Shown here: piece after piece, positions 7,041 through 12,854 of the stretch
How the letters are laid out: each line of letters starts with the position of its first letter
Numbering within the stretch: the first letter of the stretch is position 1
DNA from: an uncultured Chthoniobacterales bacterium
GTDB lineage: Bacteria; Verrucomicrobiota; Verrucomicrobiia; Chthoniobacterales; CAKUMP01
Length of the DNA stretch: 12,854 nucleotides
Assembly (NCBI GenBank): GCA_934667795.1
Contig: CAKUMP010000040.1
Span: forward strand, 1 to 12,854
Reading direction: 5' to 3'
Notes under the pieces: generated by a model
Told to the model about the DNA's origin: nothing
What the model saw: only the letters and a program-made list of their open reading frames with translations
The model's database searches: none
Position numbers and translations under genes: made by a program

Positions 7041-7061
7041 ATTACGAATTACGAATTACGA
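7041..7061. repeat. Three tandem ATTACGA heptamers
   Basis: Three exact 7-bp copies of ATTACGA lie head to tail at 7041-7047, 7048-7054 and 7055-7061, three bases after the gdh stop codon. Short AATTACG-type arrays recur between genes in various bacteria and usually vary in copy number. No hairpin or T-tract makes it a terminator. Its function is unknown. Confidence 0.7.
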
Positions 7062-7073
7062 AAAGAATTAGAG

Positions 7074-7101
7074 TTGACGGACGCTTAGTTTAATTTACAT
7101 T
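7074..7101 (+). promoter_or_regulatory. Possible promoter for the marR-family gene
   Basis: TTGACG (7074-7079, 5/6) and TACATT (7096-7101, 4/6) are 16 bases apart, about 33 bases before the ATG at 7134. Overlapping and following it are three TTTAA words (7089-7093, 7100-7104, 7109-7113) in an AT-rich stretch where the MarR protein could bind its own promoter, as is common in the family. The promoter is a pattern match; the autoregulation is inferred. Confidence 0.4.
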
Positions 7102-7133
7102 TAACGTGTTTAACTAAATATGGAGCAATTTTT

Positions 7134-7601
7134 ATGAGTCAGAATGCAAGAAAAGTAAATCCCAATGCGGAAGAATTAGCGGATATTTTGATGGTCCTGC
7201 AGCGGAAATTTTTAATGAATCTGTTGCTGGAATTGAGTCGGAAAAATGTTTCGTTTGCGCAATTTTCGTTGCTGGGATATCTGGGGCAGGAAGACACGTT
7301 GACGATGTCCCAGATTGCAAAGAAAATGGGGCATACGACAGCTGCAGCGACAGGATTAGTGGATCGTCTTGAGGGGATGAAATATATCCAGCGACTGGGG
7401 GATCCGGCGGATCGTCGGAAAGTACTGGTAAAGATCACCAGAAAAGGAAGTGCACTGGTGCAGGATATTCAACAGGATCTGGTCTGTAACTTGAGTGATG
7501 TACTGGATATTCTGGCGCCGGAAGAACAAGCCATGTGGTTGCAGATTTATCGAAAAATTTTTGACTATGTACACGAACTTGGTTGTACAAAAGGTGAGTG
7601 A
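7134..7601 (+). CDS. MarR-family winged-helix transcriptional regulator
   Basis: The 155-residue product has the length and pattern of MarR regulators, dimers that bind palindromic DNA and are released by small ligands or oxidation. After an N-terminal helix (about 11-35) come the winged-helix elements: FAQFSLLGYLGQEDTLTMSQ (41-60), the recognition-helix region (about 65-82, with TTAAATGLVDRLE), and the wing carrying D-P-A-D-R-R-K-V (90-97), the hallmark D-x-R motif, followed by ITRKG. C-terminal helices (about 105-150) form the dimer interface. The start is firm: GGAG at 7122-7125 lies 8 bases before the ATG. It sits 86 bases before a TolC-family gene on the same strand, a classical regulator plus efflux arrangement, so it probably controls that gene. 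The ligand cannot be told from sequence. Confidence 0.92.
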   Translation: MSQNARKVNPNAEELADILMVLQRKFLMNLLLELSRKNVSFAQFSLLGYLGQEDTLTMSQIAKKMGHTTAAATGLVDRLEGMKYIQRLGDPADRRKVLVKITRKGSALVQDIQQDLVCNLSDVLDILAPEEQAMWLQIYRKIFDYVHELGCTKGE

Positions 7602-7687
7602 AGGTTTGAGTTGCAGAAAGAATTTACATGATAGTATTTTGCCAAAAAAGCTGTGGTTATAACAGGGGCCGCATCAGAGGGACATTT

Positions 7688-9238
7688 ATGAGAATAAGAA
7701 AATTTGCGGGGATACTGTGCGGGGTGGTACTTGCAGGAGGGGTATGTGGGCTGCCGAGCGGAATCGCTTCGGAAGTAAAGGGGATGCGGGAAGTGCGGTT
7801 GGAAGGGGATATGAAACTAACCCTCGAAGGGGCGGTGGATATTGCATTAAAACAAAATCCCCAGATCCTGGAAGCGCAGAAAGAAATTGAACGCGTCTAT
7901 GGATTATATATGGAGGTGCGTGCGGAGGCACTGCCGAAAGCAAGTATTCTGGCAAGTTATAGTCAACAGGATGAAGCCTTGTCTGCCGGGGGCGGACTGG
8001 CAGAATTATTTGGAGGCGGCGGAAATCAGGATAAATCCTGGAGAGTTGCATTGCAGGGGACACAGGTACTGTACGCAGGGGGACAGGTTCGTGGCGCATT
8101 AAATATTGCTAAACATGAATTAGATGCCGCTAAGTTTCAGTTACAGAATGTGGTGGACCAGGTGATTGAGCTGGTGAGGACACAGTATTATGAAACATTG
8201 CGAAATCGCGCATTGATTGAAGTTCAGGAAGAATCGGTTGAATTGCTGACGGAAGAACTGCGCGACCAGCAATCACGTTTTGATGCCGGAACGGTGCCAC
8301 GGTTTAACGTATTGCGAGCGGAAGTGGAACTGGCGAACGTGCAACCGATGTTGATTCGTGCAGAAAACAACTATCGTATTTCGTTATTGAATCTGGCGAA
8401 GACACTGGGGATGGATTACGACCGTTCCAGAAAAGCGATGGTTCCTTTTGAGGTTGTCACAGAATTTGATTTAACGGATGTGACCCTGGAGTTAGCGGAT
8501 GCGATGGCGATGGCATTAGAGCGGCGGGCATTTTTGAAAGCGCAGCGTCAGCAGATTTTATCTCAATCGGAACAGGTGAAAGTTGCTTTCAGTGGGTATT
8601 TACCTCGATTGGAAGCGAATGCGGGATACGAGGTGAGAAACGATCAATTCAGCAACAACCTGGATGATACACTGGATGGATGGTTTTTTGGGGTGCAGGG
8701 GAACTGGAATATTTTTGATGGATTTGCAACGGCCGGAAGGTTGAAGCAGGCACGCGCCGCATTGCAGAGTGCGGTGATTCGATATGAAGATTCTGTAAGA
8801 CAAGTGGAACTCGAAGTTCAGGAAGTTTATTCCCGTTTACAGGAAGCACGCGAATTGATTGCGAGTCAACAGAAAAACGTCGAGCAGGCGACTGAAGCTT
8901 TGCGGCTTTCCCGCGAACGTTTGTCCGCCGGCGCAGGCACTCAATTGGATATCCTGGATGCACGCGTAGCATTGACTCGGGCGCAAACAACCGAACTCGA
9001 AGCAAAATTTGATTTTGCCCGTGCGAAAGCGCAATTTTATCGGGTAACCGCTGTGGATACCGATTATGATGAAGTCTTTGAAGATCCGTTGAGTAAGCAG
9101 CGTAGAAGACTCTGGAAACAAATGGATTCACGCGTAGAAGAATTGATTCGTGAATTGAAAAAAGAAGATTCCGGAAAACACTCTACGTCAGAACAAGAAG
9201 TTGCACTGGAAGCGGAGTTGTCTTCACACAGGAAATAA
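7688..9238 (+). CDS. TolC-family outer-membrane efflux protein
   Basis: The 516-residue product is an outer-membrane factor that forms the trimeric barrel-tunnel exit duct for efflux pumps or type I secretion. It has a basic start and a hydrophobic signal peptide (about 1-27, cleavage near GIAS). Two family repeats follow (about 55-255 and 265-470), each opening with the LxLxxAxxxALxxNP-like pattern (LTLEGAVDIALKQNPQI) or its counterpart (LELADAMAMALERR). The long helices have typical phrases: RFDAGTVPRFNVLRAEVELA in repeat 1 and RLSAGAGTQLDILDARVALTRAQT in repeat 2. An acidic/basic tail (about 485-516) extends beyond the domain. The frame is open from an ATG at 7628, but the ATG at 7688 starts the signal peptide and has AGAGGGA just before it. 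Usually an HlyD-type adaptor and an inner-membrane pump follow; here they do not, so partners must lie elsewhere. Confidence 0.92.
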   Translation: MRIRKFAGILCGVVLAGGVCGLPSGIASEVKGMREVRLEGDMKLTLEGAVDIALKQNPQILEAQKEIERVYGLYMEVRAEALPKASILASYSQQDEALSAGGGLAELFGGGGNQDKSWRVALQGTQVLYAGGQVRGALNIAKHELDAAKFQLQNVVDQVIELVRTQYYETLRNRALIEVQEESVELLTEELRDQQSRFDAGTVPRFNVLRAEVELANVQPMLIRAENNYRISLLNLAKTLGMDYDRSRKAMVPFEVVTEFDLTDVTLELADAMAMALERRAFLKAQRQQILSQSEQVKVAFSGYLPRLEANAGYEVRNDQFSNNLDDTLDGWFFGVQGNWNIFDGFATAGRLKQARAALQSAVIRYEDSVRQVELEVQEVYSRLQEARELIASQQKNVEQATEALRLSRERLSAGAGTQLDILDARVALTRAQTTELEAKFDFARAKAQFYRVTAVDTDYDEVFEDPLSKQRRRLWKQMDSRVEELIRELKKEDSGKHSTSEQEVALEAELSSHRK

Positions 9239-9244
9239 AATGGT

Positions 9245-9276
9245 TTTTGCAGGGAATAAATTTTGCAGGGAATAAA
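9245..9276. repeat. 16-bp perfect tandem duplication after the tolC-family gene
   Basis: The unit TTTTGCAGGGAATAAA occurs twice without a gap (9245-9260 and 9261-9276), and a third copy begins (TTT) before diverging. The end of the tolC-family gene (9229-9239) has a similar phrase, CAGGAAATAAA, around its stop codon, so the duplication may have arisen from the gene's own 3' end. It fills most of the 61-base gap before the next ATG. No function is evident. Confidence 0.75.
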
Positions 9277-9299
9277 TTTAAAAAACAAGAAAACCACAC

Positions 9300-10721
9300 A
9301 TGTCACTACGCAATACGCAGAAGGAGCCTTTCGCCTGGGAGCATCAATTTGGAGGCTTGAGCCGGATACGTGGAATTGTCCATGGATTCACCGGGCGGAT
9401 TCCTGGGGTGGATTGTGTGGGGAATAAGGAAGAAGTCATCCCGCGGCTGGAGACGAGTTATCGGAAAGTCGTGAAACGGCTGGTGGGGGATGAAGAGAAG
9501 GTGATATTAGCGGAGCAGGTGCATGGAGACGGGGTTGCGATGGTGAAAGATGCGACTGGCTGGAAGAATCCTTTGCAGGGGGTGGATGCGATCGTGACTG
9601 CGGAACGGGGGGTGTGTCTGGGGATTATGGTTGCGGATTGCGCTGCTGTTTATTTAGTCGATACCATCACCGGAGTCATCGGGCTGGTGCATTCGGGGAA
9701 AAAAGGGAGCCAGATGGGAATAGTGGGAAAAACCATACAGGTCATGGTCAGCCATTACGGCGCAGCGCCTCGGCGGATGCTCGCATTTATTTCTCCCTGT
9801 GTTCGACCACCCCGATACGAAATCGATTTTGCAGCGAAAATTCGCAATGATTTATATGAAATCGGAGTGGAAGAAGTTTTGGATTGCGGGATTTGTACCG
9901 GTTCTAATTTGCAGCGTTGGTATAGTTACCGGATGGAAGACCGGGCGAATGATGGCATTTTTGGCTTTAAAATAAATATGTTTGTTCCGAAACGGAAATT
10001 TGATCCTGAGATTCAGGAAATGATGGATCTGGAACAGCCGTATAGTCCGGAACTGGATCAAGACCTGGAGAATTTGCGAAATCTAAATGCCTGGTTTGGG
10101 AGTCATCGATTGATTCGTTATTATGCGAAACAATGGTTGAAACAGATTCCGGAAGGGGAAATGATACAGGTGCTGGATCTGGCAACCGGGGGCGGAGACA
10201 TTCCGCGATTATTAGTGGATATGGCAAGAGCGGCAAACCGGAAAATCCGGATTCGGGCGATCGATTTTCAACAAAGTACTCTGGAGATCGCCCGAGCGGT
10301 ATCTCATCAATACCCGGAAATTGAATATTGTCTGGGCGATATTCGGGAATATGACACGGAGGACCATTTCCATATCGTTTTTTGTAATCTGGCATTACAT
10401 CATTTTAGTGAAGAGGATGCGGTTCGGATTTTAAAACGCGTGCGGAAATTGAGTTCGGGATATGGGCTGGTCAGTGATTTATCGAGAGACTGGTGGGGGA
10501 TCATCAGCGTGTATTTTATTACTGCAACTTTGTTTCGGGAAGAAATGACCGTACATGACGCACGCCTATCGATAAGACGGGCATTTTCCGGAGAGGAATT
10601 CAAAAAAATCGCTGAGCTGGCGGGCTGGCCTCCGGTGCAGCATGACGAATTTTTATTTTCCCGTCAGGCACTCTGGTTTCAGCCGGAAGAGAGGGAAGAT
10701 GCCTGTGAACAGAGAAAATGA
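9300..10721 (+). CDS. Fusion of a YfiH/LACC1-type (Cu-oxidase_4) domain with a class I SAM-dependent methyltransferase
   Basis: One 473-codon frame encodes two proteins usually found apart. Residues about 10-225 are a YfiH/YlmD/LACC1-family domain, described first as a polyphenol oxidoreductase and later as a purine nucleoside/MTA phosphorylase. The three metal-site residues are in place: His75 (EQVHG), Cys114 (VADCAAV) and His131 (LVHSGKKG), followed by ISPCVRPPRYEIDF and WYSYRMED. Its last strand is abbreviated. Residues about 227-473 are a Rossmann methyltransferase: VLDLATGGGDIP (291-302, SAM motif I), acidic Asp322, GD at 346-347, LALHHF (364-369), and a C-terminal HDARLSIRRAFSGEEF block typical of a family of small-molecule methyltransferases. 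The substrate is unknown. The join around 218-235 reads through without a frameshift. The start ATG lacks a good ribosome site. The gene lies 61 bases after the tolC-family gene and 61 before pta. Confidence 0.87.
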   Translation: MSLRNTQKEPFAWEHQFGGLSRIRGIVHGFTGRIPGVDCVGNKEEVIPRLETSYRKVVKRLVGDEEKVILAEQVHGDGVAMVKDATGWKNPLQGVDAIVTAERGVCLGIMVADCAAVYLVDTITGVIGLVHSGKKGSQMGIVGKTIQVMVSHYGAAPRRMLAFISPCVRPPRYEIDFAAKIRNDLYEIGVEEVLDCGICTGSNLQRWYSYRMEDRANDGIFGFKINMFVPKRKFDPEIQEMMDLEQPYSPELDQDLENLRNLNAWFGSHRLIRYYAKQWLKQIPEGEMIQVLDLATGGGDIPRLLVDMARAANRKIRIRAIDFQQSTLEIARAVSHQYPEIEYCLGDIREYDTEDHFHIVFCNLALHHFSEEDAVRILKRVRKLSSGYGLVSDLSRDWWGIISVYFITATLFREEMTVHDARLSIRRAFSGEEFKKIAELAGWPPVQHDEFLFSRQALWFQPEEREDACEQRK

Positions 10722-10782
10722 ACCGTGTTTTGCCCAAAAACATAGACAATGAAGACAGAATCGGGCAAGTTTAGAGATAGAC

Positions 10783-11814
10783 ATGAACTTGTTTGATATA
10801 ATTGTCGATAAAATTTCCCGCCATCCCAAACGCATTGTGTTTCCGGAGGGAACAGAACTGAAGGTACTGCAAGCTGCAAGACGATTTGCAGATTTGAAAA
10901 TGGGCGTGCCTATTTTGCTGGGTGACCAGAAGGTCATTCGGGGGATTGCGGAACGTGAGGGGATTGACCTGCATCGGATTATGATACTGGACCCGATTCG
11001 CTCGGCCGATTTTCCGATGTTTTGTCGAAATCTGGAACGCCTGGACCGGTATAAAAAAATGGGGATTAAACACCCTGAAGACATCATGGTGAAGCCAAAT
11101 TATTTTGCTGCCATGATGTTGCAATACGGGCAGGCAGATGCGCTGGTGGGAGGAACCAGTGGGTATGCAGGGTCTCTGATGCGTCCTTTGATTCAGTTAA
11201 TCAAGCCATTGCCCGGAATCGCGACGATTACGGGAGCGATGGTGATGGAATTTGAAGATAAATCCGTTGGAGAAAATGGAGTGTTATTTATGGGGGATTG
11301 TGCGGTGGTGCCGGAACCTACCGTGTATCAGTTGGCCGGAATTGCCTATAAAACAGGTATGCTGGCACGCCAGTTACTGGGGGTCACTCCTCGTGTGGCG
11401 ATGTTAAGTTTTTCTTCCAAAGGAAGTGCGCGCACCCCACAGACCGAACGCATCGTTTCCGCAACCGCGTTGGCTCGAGAACGCGCAAAAGAAAATTTTG
11501 TAGAAATGGAAATTGAAGGCGAACTGCAGGCAGATGCGGCATTAGTCGAAGAAATTGCAAAAATGAAGGTGGGAATTAATCCGGTTGCGGGGAAAGCAAA
11601 CGTATTGGTTTTTCCTGATTTGAACAGTGGAAATATTTCCTCAAAATTAATTCAATACCTCACAGGTGCTCGCGCTTACGGTCAGGTTTTATTAGGCTTA
11701 TCAAAGCCCGCTGCAGATGCCTCACGGACGGCGGATGTGGATACGATTGTTGCCCTGGCGGGAATTGTGGGGCTTCAGGCAATAGAATATCGCAGGTTAT
11801 ATCCTGACGATTAA
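10783..11814 (+). CDS. pta: Phosphate acetyltransferase (short, catalytic-domain form)
   Basis: The enzyme exchanges acetyl between CoA and phosphate (acetyl-CoA + Pi = acetyl phosphate + CoA) in the cytoplasm; with an acetate kinase it would make ATP and acetate. The 343-residue product matches the short Pta form, equivalent to the C-terminal half of the 714-residue E. coli protein. Visible family motifs are KRIVFPEGTE (16-24), ADALVGGTSGYAGSLMRPL (118-135), SFSSKGSARTP (209-219), EGELQADAAL (245-254), and NVLVFPDLNSGNISSKLIQYL (273-293), then KPAADASRTADVDTIV (308-323). The last block normally reads D-L-S-R-G-C; Ser314 and Arg315 are kept, but Gly is Thr, and the residue aligned with the proposed catalytic Asp appears to be Thr321 with Asp320 beside it. 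A phosphate butyryltransferase-like specificity cannot be excluded. The ribosome site is weak. It is followed 21 bases later by a P-loop/DRTGG gene. Confidence 0.9.
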   Translation: MNLFDIIVDKISRHPKRIVFPEGTELKVLQAARRFADLKMGVPILLGDQKVIRGIAEREGIDLHRIMILDPIRSADFPMFCRNLERLDRYKKMGIKHPEDIMVKPNYFAAMMLQYGQADALVGGTSGYAGSLMRPLIQLIKPLPGIATITGAMVMEFEDKSVGENGVLFMGDCAVVPEPTVYQLAGIAYKTGMLARQLLGVTPRVAMLSFSSKGSARTPQTERIVSATALARERAKENFVEMEIEGELQADAALVEEIAKMKVGINPVAGKANVLVFPDLNSGNISSKLIQYLTGARAYGQVLLGLSKPAADASRTADVDTIVALAGIVGLQAIEYRRLYPDD

Positions 11815-11835
11815 TTTTTACAGGAGGAGGTTTCT

Positions 11836-12854
11836 ATGAACATGGTGACCCCGAGATTATTTGTGGCGGCAACGCAGCAAAATGATGGGAAAACAACAAC
11901 ATCGCTAGGGTTGTTCGCTGCTTTGAAACAGCGACTTGGCAGAATTGGATTTATCAAACCGGTTGGACAACGGTTTATAGAAATTGATGGCGTAAAAGTC
12001 GATGAAGATTCGCTTCTGATGGAAGAAACGTTTGGCGTGGAAACCCCTTTGCAGGATATGAGCCCGATTGCGGTCGAACCGGATTTCACACGCAAATATA
12101 TCAATTCAGGAAATGTGGATTTTCTGGTCAGACGCATCCAGAATTCTTTTGATCGGACGTGCTGGGAAAAAGATTTTACCTTGATTGAAGGAACGGGGCA
12201 CGCGGGGGTGGGGTCGGTATTTGATTTATCGAATGCGCGAGTGGCTAATATTCTTGCCAGTAAAGTGATCATTATCAGCACAGGTGGGATTGGGCGTCCG
12301 ATTGATGAAGTGGTGTTGAACCGGGCATTATTTGACCGGGAAGGAGTGGAGGTGGTGGGGGTGATATTGAATAAGGTGCTTCCGGAAAAACTGGAAACAA
12401 TCGCCGATTTTGCAAAGCGAGGGTTTTCAAGATTGGGACTGGACTTGTTGGGCGTGATGCCGGCGGCTCCGTTGCTGGCAAACCCTACACTGGAACAGGT
12501 GGCAAGAGTCGTGAACGGAAAATTTATCAATGCCGTTTCCAAAAAACGTAAACGGATCGAAAATGTCATTATCGGAGCCATGAGTTCCAGTCATGTCATC
12601 GATCATTTTGAACCCGGAACTCTCATTATCACGCCCGGAGATCGGGAAGATGTGATTTTGGCGGCATTGTCCACCGCCTCCTTGAAAGGCGGACATCATC
12701 GCGATCTGGCGGGAATCATTCTCTCCGGAGATTTACAACCCCATGATTCTGTGATGAGGCTGATACTGGCATCGGAACTGCCGGTTATTACGAGTGAAAT
12801 GGACAGTTATTCGGTGGCGAATCGGGTGCATTCGATGACGGTGAAAACCCAGCC
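11836..12854 (+). CDS. P-loop (BioD/CobB-like) plus DRTGG-domain protein, counterpart of the Pta N-terminal half (3'-truncated)
   Basis: The frame runs open from the ATG at 11836 to the window edge, 339 residues visible. A very strong ribosome site, AGGAGGAGG, precedes it by 6 bases. Residues about 7-230 form a dethiobiotin-synthetase-like P-loop domain: LFVAATQQNDGKTTTSLGL (Walker A with Gly18-Lys19-Thr20), KPVGQR (41-46), LIEGTGHAGVGSV (116-128), then strands ending in ISTGGIGRPID and GVILNKV. Residues about 243-339 match the DRTGG domain: IGAMSSSH, GTLIITPGDREDVILAA (261-277) and AGIILSGD. This domain pair is the regulatory N-terminal half of long Pta proteins, which senses metabolites such as NADH and pyruvate in enterobacteria. 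As a separate gene in an operon with pta, it probably modulates that enzyme, an inference. The C-terminus is beyond the window. Confidence 0.88.
   Translation, partial: MNMVTPRLFVAATQQNDGKTTTSLGLFAALKQRLGRIGFIKPVGQRFIEIDGVKVDEDSLLMEETFGVETPLQDMSPIAVEPDFTRKYINSGNVDFLVRRIQNSFDRTCWEKDFTLIEGTGHAGVGSVFDLSNARVANILASKVIIISTGGIGRPIDEVVLNRALFDREGVEVVGVILNKVLPEKLETIADFAKRGFSRLGLDLLGVMPAAPLLANPTLEQVARVVNGKFINAVSKKRKRIENVIIGAMSSSHVIDHFEPGTLIITPGDREDVILAALSTASLKGGHHRDLAGIILSGDLQPHDSVMRLILASELPVITSEMDSYSVANRVHSMTVKTQ

Noticed and set aside
7639..7663. TTGCCA and TATAAC boxes before the tolC-family gene as a promoter
   Set aside because: Spacing of the two boxes is about 13 bases, too short for sigma70; co-transcription with marR is as likely.
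10730..10768. TTGCCC/GGGCAA inverted repeat between the fusion gene and pta
   Set aside because: Only 6 bp with a 27-base loop and no T-tract; not enough for a terminator or operator.
11811..12581. 256-residue - strand ORF
   Set aside because: Antisense to the P-loop/DRTGG gene, whose Walker A motif and strong ribosome site identify the real frame.
1..12854. tRNA, rRNA, CRISPR array, insertion sequence or phage integration site
   Set aside because: No tRNA-like cloverleaf arms, no regularly spaced direct repeats, no transposase or integrase motifs and no terminal inverted repeats with target duplications were seen.

Overview
The window looks like a bacterial chromosome segment carrying mainly housekeeping and metabolic genes. 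A truncated surface or exported protein at the left edge has a PEP-CTERM tail and T5SS/PEP-CTERM-type repeats. That combination is frequent in the Verrucomicrobiota/Lentisphaerota/Kiritimatiellota (PVC) group and some related Gram-negative phyla. A TolC-type outer-membrane protein confirms a diderm cell. The phylum is an inference; no rRNA is present to settle it. No tRNA, rRNA, CRISPR array, transposase or integrase was seen.

Left part (1-1460, + strand): the 3' end of the PEP-CTERM protein gene, then about 310 bases with no convincing gene but with a nested inverted repeat, then an unrecognised 135-residue ORF. Middle left (1464-2982, - strand): infA (translation initiation factor IF-1), followed downstream by a membrane-anchored alkaline-phosphatase-fold protein that has lost its nucleophile and most metal ligands. 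Divergent from infA, on the + strand, is an 861-residue protein built like a rifampin phosphotransferase or PEP synthase (ATP-grasp at the N-terminus, swivelling phosphohistidine domain at the C-terminus), but with proline at the position of the catalytic histidine.

Right part (5778-12854, all + strand): a glutamate dehydrogenase, a MarR-family regulator next to a TolC-family outer-membrane protein, a single ORF fusing a YfiH/LACC1-type domain to a class I SAM methyltransferase, a stand-alone phosphate acetyltransferase catalytic domain (pta), and, 21 bases after it, a P-loop/DRTGG protein that runs off the window. The last two genes together correspond to the two halves of the long enterobacterial Pta, split and in the opposite order. 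GDH joins ammonia assimilation to 2-oxoglutarate, and Pta with its neighbour joins acetyl-CoA to acetyl phosphate.

The most notable observations are two adjacent phosphoryl-transfer-fold proteins with apparently dead active sites, the LACC-methyltransferase fusion, and the split Pta. No obviously new multi-gene defence or mobile system is visible. Several short intergenic repeats (a 9-bp inverted repeat before gdh, three ATTACGA units after gdh, a 16-bp tandem duplication after tolC) are recorded separately.
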